The notes: generated from the letters alone by a model not told the origin. Counted from the first letter of the stretch, positions 24,574 through 32,943 are shown. The stretch is 33,264 nt of DNA from Candidatus Gastranaerophilales bacterium (GCA_944324865.1 CALUXW010000017.1:1-33264); one strand, 5' to 3'. Program-made: numbers and translations.

Positions 24574-25746
24574 ATGAAAAAGATTATTAAATTTTTTACA
24601 ATTTTAATTTGCACAGTTGTTTTTAGTGCATCGGGCGCAAATGCTCAAACATTCAGCGATTTACCAAGCTCACACTGGGCCTATGAAGCTGTTGAGTATT
24701 TATATGAAAACGGCGTTGTTGTAGGCTATCCTGATGGTACTTACAAAGCAGACAATAATGTCATAAGAGCCGAATTTTGCTCTATGGTTGTAAGTGCCTT
24801 GAGATTACGTGAAAAAAGTATAGACTCATTTAGAAATTTTAAAGATGTTGAAGATTGGTACTGGGCATATAATGATATTCAATTAGCCTCCTTTTATGAT
24901 CTTGTGGTAGGCACGCCTGACGGTTATTTTTATCCAAAAAATACCGTAACTCGTGCAGAAGCATTGTCAGTTGTACTTAATTCACTTTCAACAAATGATA
25001 TGACTCATCAAGAAGCTTTAGAAATTCTTTCAAAGTATCCTGATGCAAAAGAAGTACCGCTTTGGGCGCTAATTAAAACTGCAAAAGCTGTTCAAAACGG
25101 ATTGATGTACAATACACCAGGGCATGAACACACACTTGAACCTAATCGCCCTGCAACACGTGGTGAAATTGCAATGTTTTTATACAATATGATGGCACAA
25201 GTTGCAATCCGTCCAAGCGAAAAACTGAAAGATAAACAACGTCCCATAATTAAAGACGGCTATGTCGTTGAAAATGCTTACATTGATGGTGATGAGATAG
25301 TAATTCCCGCAGGTACTATCTTGCCTTTAGGTGTTATGGAATGTATTAACGTACAAAAAGCAAAACCTGGGGATCCTTTTGTAGCACGTGCTTTAGTTAA
25401 TTTTGTAAACAAAGACAAATTACTTTTAATACCAATAGGAACACAATTTAGCGGAAAAGTTGTAAAAACAAAAAAACCTTTAAGATTTTTCAAAAATGCT
25501 TATATTGCACTTCAAACAGAGTCAGTATTAGACAAAAACGGCAACGTTGTAGGTCCTGCACTTGCTACATTAGGACAAAAGGAGCCTGAAATTCGACTAA
25601 TAAGAGGTTGTCCACACTTAACAAAAGTGCGTTACTATGGCACAAGAACTCAAAAAATGTGGATTCATAAATCTCAAAGGGTAGATTTTGTTCTACAAGA
25701 GCCTATTAGAATAAAAATCCTTGAGAACCAATTTATCCCAGACTAA
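24574..25746 (+). CDS. S-layer homology (SLH) domain envelope protein
   Basis: A secreted 390-residue protein. The signal peptide ends in GANA (residue 24). Three SLH repeats follow (about 27-70, 89-131 and 155-201) with patterns such as HWAYEAVEYLYENGVVVGYP, WYWAYNDIQLAS and VPLWALIKTAK; these bind peptidoglycan-linked polymers. The C-terminal half (241-345) carries a beta-rich module IVIPAGTILPLGVMEC, LLIPIGTQFSGKVV, which looks like the module of the protein at 1193. In cyanobacteria and relatives SLH domains tether outer-membrane proteins to the wall, so an outer-envelope linker is a reasonable guess. I chose the ATG at 24574 with a GGAG site; the TTG at 24562 is unlikely. Confidence 0.85.
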   Translation: MKKIIKFFTILICTVVFSASGANAQTFSDLPSSHWAYEAVEYLYENGVVVGYPDGTYKADNNVIRAEFCSMVVSALRLREKSIDSFRNFKDVEDWYWAYNDIQLASFYDLVVGTPDGYFYPKNTVTRAEALSVVLNSLSTNDMTHQEALEILSKYPDAKEVPLWALIKTAKAVQNGLMYNTPGHEHTLEPNRPATRGEIAMFLYNMMAQVAIRPSEKLKDKQRPIIKDGYVVENAYIDGDEIVIPAGTILPLGVMECINVQKAKPGDPFVARALVNFVNKDKLLLIPIGTQFSGKVVKTKKPLRFFKNAYIALQTESVLDKNGNVVGPALATLGQKEPEIRLIRGCPHLTKVRYYGTRTQKMWIHKSQRVDFVLQEPIRIKILENQFIPD

Positions 25747-25770
25747 AAAATTAAATTAAGATTAATTTTT
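25746..25770 (+). terminator. weak AT-only hairpin after the SLH gene
   Basis: AAAAATTAA and TTAATTTTT pair perfectly around a seven-base loop just after the stop codon. With no G-C pair it would be a weak terminator. Confidence 0.3.
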
Positions 25771-25782
25771 GTAAGTTTTATT

Positions 25783-25822
25783 AAAATCCTTATTAATATA
25801 AATATATATTGATAAGGATTTT
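25783..25822 (+). promoter_or_regulatory. 11-bp inverted repeat before clpB, right arm covers the ribosome-binding site
   Basis: Perfect arms AAAATCCTTAT and ATAAGGATTTT are 18 bases apart, and the second arm contains the AAGGAT ribosome site of clpB, five bases from its ATG. It could be an operator for a heat-shock repressor or, if the transcript starts upstream, an RNA hairpin that hides the ribosome site. It is not the CIRCE sequence. Confidence 0.6.
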
Positions 25823-25826
25823 TGTC

Positions 25827-28433
25827 ATGTTAGATAATTTAACTCAATCATCACAAAGCATCGTAATTAATGCACAGGAAATTGCAAAAGAATACTCGAA
25901 CTCTTTTATTGAACCATTGCATATTTTATACGCAATTTCATTAAGCTCACAAAGTTCTGCAGACGATTTAATGAGTGACTTAAAACTTAATACTATGCTT
26001 TTTAAAGATGATATAAAAGCGGCAATAAATAATCTGCCAAAAGTAAGCAATCAAAATGAAATTTATTTTTCCCAAGAAACTGCGAAAATATTTGAACTTG
26101 CAAATACTGAAGCAAAAAATTTAAAAGATAAATTTATTTCTCCTGAACACTTACTCCTTGCATTATGCGATTTTACTCAAAATGCTCAAAACAGTACAAA
26201 TTCAGATATATTAAGAATTTTCAACAAATTTTCCATTACAAAAGATAAAATTTTACTCTCAATGAAAAAAATAAGGGGGGATAAAAAAGTGGATACAAAT
26301 AATGCTGATGAAGATTATAAAATAATGGAAAAATTCTCAATTGACTTAACAGCTCGAGCTAAGGAAGGTAAACTAGACCCTGTAATAGGTCGAGATGAGG
26401 AAGTCAGAAGAATTATACAGGTATTAAACCGAAGAACAAAAAATAACCCTGTGCTAATTGGTGAAGCAGGTGTAGGTAAAACAGCAATTGTAGAAGGTCT
26501 CGCACAAAGAATTATAAGAGGTGACGTACCTGAAGGTCTTAAAAATACAAAACTCGTAGCATTAGATATTGGTGCACTTGTTGCAGGCGCAAAGTTCAGA
26601 GGTGAATTTGAAGAAAGACTTAAAAAAGTCATCTCTGAAGTTGAAAAGTCACAAGGGCAAATAATTATGTTCATAGATGAGCTACACACTGTTGTAGGAG
26701 CAGGAGCATCGGAAGGTTCAACAGATGCAGGCAATCTTTTAAAACCCATGCTTGCACGTGGCCAGATAAGAACAATTGGTGCTACAACGATTAATGAATA
26801 TAGAAAATATATTGAAAAAGATCCTGCTCTTGAACGTCGTTTTCAACCGGTTTTAGTCGATGAACCAAGTGTCGAAGATACGATTTCAATTTTAAGAGGA
26901 CTAAAAGACAAATACGAAGTTCATCATGGTGTAAGGATTAAAGACTCTGCACTCGTTGCAGCGGCAGAGCTTTCTAACCGTTACATAACAGACAGATTTT
27001 TGCCCGATAAGGCAATAGACCTTGTTGATGAAGCAGCTTCAAGTGTTAGGATTGAAATAGACTCTATGCCTGAAGAACTGGATAAACTTGAGCGTCAAAA
27101 ATTACAGCTTCAAATAGAATTGCAATCCTTAAAATCTGACAATGATAATCAAGATGAGGATAAAATTAACGCAGTAAACAAAACGCTTAATGAAGTAAGC
27201 TCAAAAGCAAATGTTCTTAAGAAGCAATGGGAAGCTGAAAAAAGCAGTATCAAAGGTGAAGCAGGCATAAAAGCCGAAATAGAAAAAGTTCGCCATGATA
27301 TAGAAAATGCCGAACGTGATGCCGACCTTGAAACAGCAGCAAAACTCAAATATGGCACATTGCCTGAACTTGAACAACAGCTCAAAGAGGTAAAAAACAA
27401 CCAAGGCAATAAAAATACACTTTTAAAAGAAGAAATCGACGATGAAGACATCGCACAGGTTGTTTCAAAATGGACAGGTGTACCTGTTTCAAAACTTGTT
27501 GAATCAGAAAGCAGAAAGCTTATTGAAATGGAAAACTTAATACATAAACGTGTTGTCGGCCAAAACGAAGCGGTTGAAGTCGTATCTGATTCTATTCGCC
27601 GTGCTCGCTCGGGTCTAAAAGACCCAAAACGACCTATCGGCACATTTTTATTTTTGGGTCCTACAGGTGTAGGTAAGACAGAGCTGGCAAAAGCTTTAGC
27701 AGAATTCATGTTTATGGATGAAGATGCTCTAATTCGTATTGATATGACAGAATATATGGAAAAACATTCTGTTTCAAGACTAATTGGTGCACCTCCCGGA
27801 TATGTTGGCTATGATGAAGGTGGACAACTCACAGAAAGGGTAAGAAGAAAACCATATTCGGTTATACTTTTTGATGAAGTTGAAAAAGCACACCCTGATG
27901 TGTTTAATATTATGCTACAAATCTTTGATGACGGACGTTTAACTGATTCAAAAGGTACAACGGTGGATTTTAAAAATACAATAATTATTATGACTTCTAA
28001 TATAGGTTCTGATATTATCTTGGATAATGCCGTGAAAGGATTATTGTCCGAAACTGAAAAAGAACAAACAAAAGAAGAAGTTACACAAAAATTAAGAGAC
28101 TACTTTAAACCTGAATTTTTAAACAGAATAGACGAAACCGTATTTTTTGATGCACTAAAACTTGATGATTTAAAACATATTGTAGATATTCAAGTCCAAT
28201 ATCTTAAAAACCTACTTGCACAAAGAAAAATTGAAATCGAAATAACCGAAGAGGCCAAGGAAAGACTTGCGCTAAACGGATTTAACCCGATATATGGTGC
28301 TCGTCCACTAAAACGTGAAATTCGTCAAAGTATTGAAAATCCTTTGTCAAAAGCTCTTTTAAAAGGTGAATTTAAAGACGGAGATAAAATTAAAATCGAC
28401 GAACAAGACGAAAAAATAGTATTTTCTCACTAA
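25827..28433 (+). CDS. clpB: ClpB disaggregase chaperone
   Basis: A hexameric AAA+ machine that pulls proteins out of aggregates together with DnaK. The 868-residue protein has an N-terminal Clp_N domain (two repeats, 1-150), first AAA+ module with Walker A GEAGVGKT (212-219), a long coiled-coil middle domain (about 416-530, the mark of ClpB over ClpC), and a second AAA+ module with Walker A GPTGVGKT (611-618). Pore motifs such as GYVGYDEGG are visible. I chose the ATG at 25827, which fits the family and has AAGGAT upstream; the TTG at 25809 is in the inverted repeat. A strong terminator follows. The inverted repeat at the start suggests stress control. Confidence 0.95.
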   Translation: MLDNLTQSSQSIVINAQEIAKEYSNSFIEPLHILYAISLSSQSSADDLMSDLKLNTMLFKDDIKAAINNLPKVSNQNEIYFSQETAKIFELANTEAKNLKDKFISPEHLLLALCDFTQNAQNSTNSDILRIFNKFSITKDKILLSMKKIRGDKKVDTNNADEDYKIMEKFSIDLTARAKEGKLDPVIGRDEEVRRIIQVLNRRTKNNPVLIGEAGVGKTAIVEGLAQRIIRGDVPEGLKNTKLVALDIGALVAGAKFRGEFEERLKKVISEVEKSQGQIIMFIDELHTVVGAGASEGSTDAGNLLKPMLARGQIRTIGATTINEYRKYIEKDPALERRFQPVLVDEPSVEDTISILRGLKDKYEVHHGVRIKDSALVAAAELSNRYITDRFLPDKAIDLVDEAASSVRIEIDSMPEELDKLERQKLQLQIELQSLKSDNDNQDEDKINAVNKTLNEVSSKANVLKKQWEAEKSSIKGEAGIKAEIEKVRHDIENAERDADLETAAKLKYGTLPELEQQLKEVKNNQGNKNTLLKEEIDDEDIAQVVSKWTGVPVSKLVESESRKLIEMENLIHKRVVGQNEAVEVVSDSIRRARSGLKDPKRPIGTFLFLGPTGVGKTELAKALAEFMFMDEDALIRIDMTEYMEKHSVSRLIGAPPGYVGYDEGGQLTERVRRKPYSVILFDEVEKAHPDVFNIMLQIFDDGRLTDSKGTTVDFKNTIIIMTSNIGSDIILDNAVKGLLSETEKEQTKEEVTQKLRDYFKPEFLNRIDETVFFDALKLDDLKHIVDIQVQYLKNLLAQRKIEIEITEEAKERLALNGFNPIYGARPLKREIRQSIENPLSKALLKGEFKDGDKIKIDEQDEKIVFSH

Positions 28434-28435
28434 TT

Positions 28436-28468
28436 AAAAAGCCGCAAAGTTTAACCTTGCGGCTTTTT
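28436..28468 (+). terminator. strong bidirectional terminator between clpB and recO
   Basis: AAAAAGCCGCAA and TTGCGGCTTTTT form a stem with a nine-base loop. T-runs exist on both strands, so it ends clpB on the plus strand and recO on the minus strand. Confidence 0.92.
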
Positions 28469-29246
28469 ATGTAATTTCTTTTAAAACCTTAAGAGTTCGT
28501 GTCGGATGCAAAGAACGAGAGTCTATGTATTTTTTCAAAAGCAAAAAACACTTTTCGCAAAAATTTTCATCAACAAGATTATCATAACTTGTTTTTTCGC
28601 CATATTTACAATTTTGCTGCGCAATTAAAAATTCTCTTATTTTTTTATGCAGACCAATATATGTGTCAAAATCATATCTACAATTGCTACAAACAACTCC
28701 GCCTGATAACACACTAAAATAAGCGCTATCTTTTATTTTACACCCACATTTAAGACATGTTTCAAACTCAGCCCCATAGCCTATTTGAGTCATAAATTTA
28801 AGCTGAAATCTTATTGTATTTAAGAAAATTTCCGTTTTATTCAAAGAATTTGCAATACCATCCAGTACATTATAAAAAAGTTCATAGATTCTTTCATTAT
28901 TCTGTGTGTCCTCATCCGAATCTGTACACATAACATTTATAATTTCTGTTAAATACATTGAATAAGTAAGTTTATCAAGGTTTGTACGTAATTTATTAAA
29001 AGTATTAAGTGCCTGTGCCTCACAAATCGTATCGAAATTTCTGCCATTTTTAAGCATTATTTTATTTGCAACAAGCATTTGCATTCTTGCACCTAATTTT
29101 GACTTTGGACGTTTTACACCTTTTGCCACACCTTTTATAAGCCCGTACTGTCTGGAAAACATCACTACAATATTATCATACTCGCCAAGCGGATATGTTT
29201 TAATATTAATTGCATCTGTTGTAAAACTATCTTTAATACTTTTCAT
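28467..29246 (-). CDS. recO: DNA repair protein RecO
   Basis: Helps RecR load RecA on single-stranded DNA covered by SSB, and anneals strands. The 259-residue protein has the N-terminal OB fold (about 1-80: AINIKTYPLGEYDNIVVMFS, then YGLIKGVAKGVKRPKSKLG) and a helical C-terminal domain with a four-cysteine zinc site (Cys164, Cys167, Cys186, Cys189), as in Deinococcus and Firmicutes RecO. The start overlaps the end of the upstream gene by 14 bases, so translation is coupled. It is the last gene of the pilT operon, and its stop lies in the bidirectional terminator. Confidence 0.92.
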   Translation of the reverse strand: MKSIKDSFTTDAINIKTYPLGEYDNIVVMFSRQYGLIKGVAKGVKRPKSKLGARMQMLVANKIMLKNGRNFDTICEAQALNTFNKLRTNLDKLTYSMYLTEIINVMCTDSDEDTQNNERIYELFYNVLDGIANSLNKTEIFLNTIRFQLKFMTQIGYGAEFETCLKCGCKIKDSAYFSVLSGGVVCSNCRYDFDTYIGLHKKIREFLIAQQNCKYGEKTSYDNLVDENFCEKCFLLLKKYIDSRSLHPTRTLKVLKEIT

Positions 29247-30489
29247 TAGTTATATTTTTTGCTATTTGGATTCTTATAAATTCCTGGCATAATTGATCAA
29301 TATTCGTAAAAGATGAAAGTATTTGTGCATCAGGAAAATATTTTAAGAACATGCTTGTATAAAACTCTCTCTTGTCATTTTCTTTTGAAAAAAGATAAAT
29401 TCTTTTTAACTTAGAACATTCTGCTGCCGTTTTTATAAAATCAAAAATTATTTCTTTATTTTCATCAAGTGGTGGGTTAACTATAATCCAAATACCGGAC
29501 TTCACAAAAGCTTTAAATGCTCTTTGCCAAAAGAGTGGATTACAGTCAGGATTATATGAATTTATTGCATAAATATCGGGAAAAGAAGCACTGTCACAAT
29601 TTGGACATTGTACTGAAAGTGTTTTTGTTGAAAAATCGGTTTTTAAATTTCTGGAATTACAATTTGAGCATACAAAAATATTTGAAAGTCCAAGCATCGG
29701 TATAAAATCAAAAACATTTTGATTTTCGTCATCAGCTTTATCGATTTTTTTAACAAAAGGTATTTCAAAATTTATTTCTTTTTCTGTTAAAATTTTTGTT
29801 ATTTCTTGACTTTGAGAAGTTGTAACAAAAGAAATATTATTTTTTGAAGTTTTTAACATAGAAAGAATTTTATCTATATCAAATATTTTAGTATCTACAA
29901 TATTATTTAATACTGCAATTTCTTGTAATAAATTATAATCATTTTGATGATCTTGTGAAGAAAAAAGATTATTAAGTTTATTTCTGTAATTTTTTATTTG
30001 TGTATAATCAATATCTGTTGAATTATCATCATAAAAAAATAAAATATCTTCTGCTTTATTTTGAATATTCTTTACAGGTTGCGGTGTCTCAAAATGAACA
30101 AAATCGCTTGCATCTGTTAAATCTTTAAATTCTTCAGGCTCTTTTTGGGCTTCTTGTTGAGCCATATACTCATCATAGGCGGCACCTTGCAATTTAATAT
30201 TTTCATCTTTGACTACAATTTGAGGTTGCACTTCATTTTTTGCTCCTTGAGCATTTAGAATTTCTTCTATTGTAGGGCATAATATATCTGTAATTTCTTC
30301 AGGAATTTCCGAGCTTTTAATATACTGCAATATTTGCTCTAACTGTGACAAAAATTCAAATTTGTGCCCTGTATGGAATTTTTCATGTAATTTATACGCA
30401 CCATCTTTCAAAAGATGCATATCTTTTTTTCTTATTGCAACTTCAAGACGTTTTATTGTCATAGATTCTGATTCCGGAAATGGCGCCAT
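29233..30489 (-). CDS. unknown protein with a zinc ribbon and weak Sir2-like C-terminal pattern
   Basis: A 418-residue soluble protein that I do not recognise. Residues 10-80 look helical; 85-150 are acidic and probably flexible. From 270 there is a four-cysteine zinc ribbon (Cys274, Cys277, Cys295, Cys298) followed by FPDIYAIN, FWQRAFKAFVKSGIWIIVNP and an alpha/beta tail. This order (CxxC, CxxC, then P-D-I, then W-x-x-A, then a hydrophobic strand ending near a proline) recalls the second half of Sir2 deacetylases. The NAD-binding GAG motif is not seen, so enzyme activity is doubtful. It starts 17 bases after pilT with an AAGGAG site and overlaps recO. A nucleic-acid or pilus-related role is equally possible. 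Confidence 0.62.
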   Translation of the reverse strand: MAPFPESESMTIKRLEVAIRKKDMHLLKDGAYKLHEKFHTGHKFEFLSQLEQILQYIKSSEIPEEITDILCPTIEEILNAQGAKNEVQPQIVVKDENIKLQGAAYDEYMAQQEAQKEPEEFKDLTDASDFVHFETPQPVKNIQNKAEDILFFYDDNSTDIDYTQIKNYRNKLNNLFSSQDHQNDYNLLQEIAVLNNIVDTKIFDIDKILSMLKTSKNNISFVTTSQSQEITKILTEKEINFEIPFVKKIDKADDENQNVFDFIPMLGLSNIFVCSNCNSRNLKTDFSTKTLSVQCPNCDSASFPDIYAINSYNPDCNPLFWQRAFKAFVKSGIWIIVNPPLDENKEIIFDFIKTAAECSKLKRIYLFSKENDKREFYTSMFLKYFPDAQILSSFTNIDQLCQEFIRIQIAKNITNEKY

Positions 30490-30506
30490 TTTTACTCCTT
30501 AAAATA

Positions 30507-31613
30507 CTATATTAAATCACCGTTCATCATATTTTTTGCTCCATGATAAATACCTCTTATCATTTGCTCAATTTCAATCTTATTATCACTGTAATCAAGT
30601 GCCGTATCTTGTGTAATTATGCCTTGTCTTAAAAGCCCATAAATAGAAGAATTCATTGTAGCAAGCGAAGGAGATTTACTTTTTTGCATAAGCGAATAAA
30701 TATCATCAAACTGGTTTTTTAAAAGATAATCTGAAACAGCAGGTGTTGCACTCATAATTTCTACTGCAACAGCAAGGCCACCTTGAGCTTTTGGTAAAAG
30801 TTTTTGGGAAATTATTGCACGCAAAGTATTAACTACTCTTTGTAAAAGAAGTTTAGATGCACTATCCTCGAAGAGCCCTAAAATACGGTTAAGAGTTTGA
30901 ACACATGAATTAGTATGCATGGTAGACAAAACTAAATGCCCTGTTTCTGAAGCTTCAATAGCAGCTTCAAGAGTTTCTCTGTCCCTTATTTCTCCAACCA
31001 AAATTACATCAGGATCCTGCCTTAGAGCATATTTTATGCCAGACTCAAATGTTTCAGTATCAACTCCAAGACCCCTTTGAGTAATAAGTGATTTTCTATC
31101 AGTATATAAGAACTCAACCGGATCTTCTATTGTAATTATGTGTTTTTGTTGTTCTTTATTAATCAAATCTACCATAGATGCAAGTGTTGTAGATTTACCT
31201 GAACCGGTCGGACCTGTGACAAGGACAATACCATTATTTATTTTAGTAAATTCGCTTAAATATTTTGGTAAGTTAAGATTTTCAAGAGTTGGAATTTCAT
31301 AAGGAATAACTCTAAAAGTAAGTTTTGGCAATCCTAAATCTTTACAATAATTAACTCTATATCTTGAAAAATTTGGAATTTCATATGTAAAATCAATATT
31401 ATTAGACACTTTTATTTTTTCAAGAATATCTTTTTTTGCAATTTGAAATAGTATGTTTTCAAAATCATCTTCACTTAATAATGGCATGGCAGTTCTCATA
31501 ATTTTCCCGTCTATTCTAAGTGCAGGAGCCTTGCCCTCTCTAAAGTGCAAATCAGAGGCATTTGCTTTATGTGCCTTCATTAGAAAATCATTTAAATTAA
31601 ATTCAGAACTCAA
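30507..31613 (-). CDS. pilT: type IV pilus retraction ATPase PilT
   Basis: The hexameric motor that withdraws type IV pili, giving twitching motility and aiding DNA uptake. The 368-residue protein has the PAS-like N-terminal domain (ASDLHFREGKAPALRIDGKI), Walker A GPTGSGKS (134-141), an Asp box (TIEDPVEF), Walker B (LRQDPDVILVGEIRD) and the His box (STMHTNSCVQT). The family's GLI-type C-terminus region shows MIRGIYHGA. The start is TTG at 31613 with a strong GGAGG site four bases upstream; an internal ATG would cut into the first conserved region. No pilB, pilC or pilin gene is adjacent. The downstream genes (zinc-ribbon protein, recO) overlap or nearly touch. Confidence 0.92.
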   Translation of the reverse strand: MSSEFNLNDFLMKAHKANASDLHFREGKAPALRIDGKIMRTAMPLLSEDDFENILFQIAKKDILEKIKVSNNIDFTYEIPNFSRYRVNYCKDLGLPKLTFRVIPYEIPTLENLNLPKYLSEFTKINNGIVLVTGPTGSGKSTTLASMVDLINKEQQKHIITIEDPVEFLYTDRKSLITQRGLGVDTETFESGIKYALRQDPDVILVGEIRDRETLEAAIEASETGHLVLSTMHTNSCVQTLNRILGLFEDSASKLLLQRVVNTLRAIISQKLLPKAQGGLAVAVEIMSATPAVSDYLLKNQFDDIYSLMQKSKSPSLATMNSSIYGLLRQGIITQDTALDYSDNKIEIEQMIRGIYHGAKNMMNGDLI

Positions 31614-31617
31614 AATG

Positions 31618-31622
31618 CCTCC
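31618..31622 (-). promoter_or_regulatory. ribosome-binding site that fixes the TTG start of pilT
   Basis: GGAGG lies four bases (CATT) before the TTG start, in the same arrangement as at gmhA. Confidence 0.65.
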
Positions 31623-31667
31623 ACTATCCCTATATTTTATATTTTATACATTTTTAAATATAAAACA

Positions 31668-31696
31668 ATTATACACTAAAAATATCTTTTTATGCA
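31668..31696 (-). promoter_or_regulatory. candidate promoter of the pilT operon
   Basis: A perfect TATAAT (minus strand, 31673-31668) lies 54 bases before the pilT start; the best -35, TGCATA at 31696-31691, is weak but correctly spaced at 17 bases. Confidence 0.45.
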
Positions 31697-31839
31697 GATA
31701 TAAAAAGGTTCAAAGGTCATTTTAGCAATAAATATTAAGAAATATTACAAAATAAAAAACTACAGGGCAATTTTTTAAAGAAATTTTTTTTTATTAAAGA
31801 GTAGGTTAGTTTAAATTTATATTGGAAGGAAGTTTACAA

Positions 31840-32589
31840 ATGTGTGCAGTTAGTTTAACTGGAACAACCGGCTATACTGATTATTCAGCCTTAAATGGCA
31901 TTTCCGGTTCTTATGGAGGCTTAGGAACAAATTATTCTGTTCCTTTATTTAACTCTTATTGTGGACTCTATGGTTATTACTATGGAATGGACGTAGACGA
32001 AGCAAAAGAAAATTTAGAAAACAACTATGACTTATCAACTTTACAACAATCTTATAATAATAAACAAAGTGTTCAAACACTTGATTGGTCACAACTTTGT
32101 ACTAACATTTCAACACTTTTACAGCAAGGCAGAACTGATGATGCAATTGTTGAATATAATAAATTAACAAAATCAATGTCAGAAGCATCTCAATATGAAG
32201 GTTACAGCGAAAGTCAAATAAAAGCTCTGGCACAAAGAATTTACTCACAAACCATAGGAACAAGTTTAATTGATGATATCGATACTTATGCATCAAGTGC
32301 GTTCTTTCAAGGTGTAAAAGCAGGTGTTCCGCTATTAGGTACAATTTTTGCACAAGGTAATTCAAAAGAAGATATGATTTCTGAAGTAACAGGAGTCGAA
32401 CAATCTACAAATTCATCTGTAGCAAAAGGTTTAGGTGCAATAACAGCAGGTATAGGTTCAGGTGCAGCAATAGGTGCAGCTCTCGGACTTTGCGGTGGAC
32501 CTTTGGCAGCTTTAACATCAACTGCAGGAGCAATAGGCGGTGCAGTTATCGGAGGTCTTTTCTCTATCGGCAAATTAATTTTTAGTTAA
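31840..32589 (+). CDS. unknown protein with Tyr/Gly-rich start and glycine-zipper C-terminus
   Basis: A 249-residue protein with no family that I recognise. The first 50 residues are rich in Tyr, Gly and Ser (including CGLYGYYYGM) and do not form a signal peptide. The middle (50-190) looks helical and polar. The last 55 residues are hydrophobic and glycine/alanine-rich (KGLGAITAGIGSGAAIGAAL, then GGPLAALTSTAGAIGGAVIGG), a glycine-zipper pattern that packs helices in membranes, as in some pore-forming peptides and envelope proteins. The ATG at 31840 has a strong GGAAGGA site, and a terminator follows at once, so it is probably a single, well-translated gene. It may be exported without a classical signal, or act in the inner membrane. 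Confidence 0.72.
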   Translation: MCAVSLTGTTGYTDYSALNGISGSYGGLGTNYSVPLFNSYCGLYGYYYGMDVDEAKENLENNYDLSTLQQSYNNKQSVQTLDWSQLCTNISTLLQQGRTDDAIVEYNKLTKSMSEASQYEGYSESQIKALAQRIYSQTIGTSLIDDIDTYASSAFFQGVKAGVPLLGTIFAQGNSKEDMISEVTGVEQSTNSSVAKGLGAITAGIGSGAAIGAALGLCGGPLAALTSTAGAIGGAVIGGLFSIGKLIFS

Positions 32590-32898
32590 TAACTTCCTTA
32601 TTTGCATACACTTAAGTAAATAACAACATGAAAAAAGCTCGTTAAGATAATTCATAACGAGCTTTTTTATATTTATACTATTTTTTCTCTCCGATTACAG
32701 CTTGTCTGCAATTAAGGCAAGGCTACTTTTGCTCTTCAATAACCGCTTGAGCTGCAGCGAGCCCTTGCGAGCTTTGCTTGCAAAGTGCGAATGCACAATA
32801 TTGCAAGCGTGCTACTTTTGCTCTTCAATTACAGCTTGAGCAGCTGCAACTTTACGAGCTTTGCTTGTAAACGCAGCTTGTCTGCAATTAAGGCAAGG
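32590..32898. other. gene-free stretch between the glycine-zipper gene and ppdK
   Basis: About 309 bases without a convincing gene. It holds a bidirectional terminator (32631-32668) and, from 32678, extra copies of the ppdK 3' end. A short open frame across 32785-33009 is an antisense shadow of these repeats and of ppdK. Confidence 0.8.
32631..32668 (+). terminator. strong bidirectional terminator
   Basis: The stem GCTCGTTA / TAACGAGC has a ten-base loop and is flanked by six A and six T, so it can end transcripts from both sides: the glycine-zipper gene (plus) and ppdK with its repeat tail (minus). Confidence 0.9.
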
Positions 32899-32943
32899 CT
32901 ACTTTTGCTCTTCTATTACAGCTTGCGCTGCAGCGAGCCTTGC
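32678..32943 (-). repeat. tandem copies of the ppdK 3' end, four TAG-ended copies
   Basis: On the minus strand the real end of ppdK (QAVIEEQK, stop at 32899) is followed by two good copies with stops at 32812 and 32723 and a shorter, diverged copy with stop at 32678 (QAVIGEKK). Spacings are 87, 89 and 45 bases. CTACTTTTGCTCTTC (plus strand) is identical in the first three. A separate exact 40-bp match links 32698-32737 and 32874-32913, 176 bases apart. In the last nine sense codons the two good copies differ from ppdK only at third positions without changing the amino acid. Confidence 0.85.

Noticed and set aside
25747..25826. CIRCE (HrcA) operator before clpB
   Set aside because: The inverted repeat has a different sequence and an 18-base spacer; CIRCE has TTAGCACTC arms with nine between.
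27149..27709. Minus-strand 186-codon open frame inside clpB
   Set aside because: It lies wholly opposite conserved ClpB coding sequence and has low-complexity Ser/Phe-rich content typical of shadows.
32698..32913. CRISPR array from the repeated 40-bp sequence
   Set aside because: The repeats are few, unequal in spacing and contain the coding end of ppdK; no cas genes are near.
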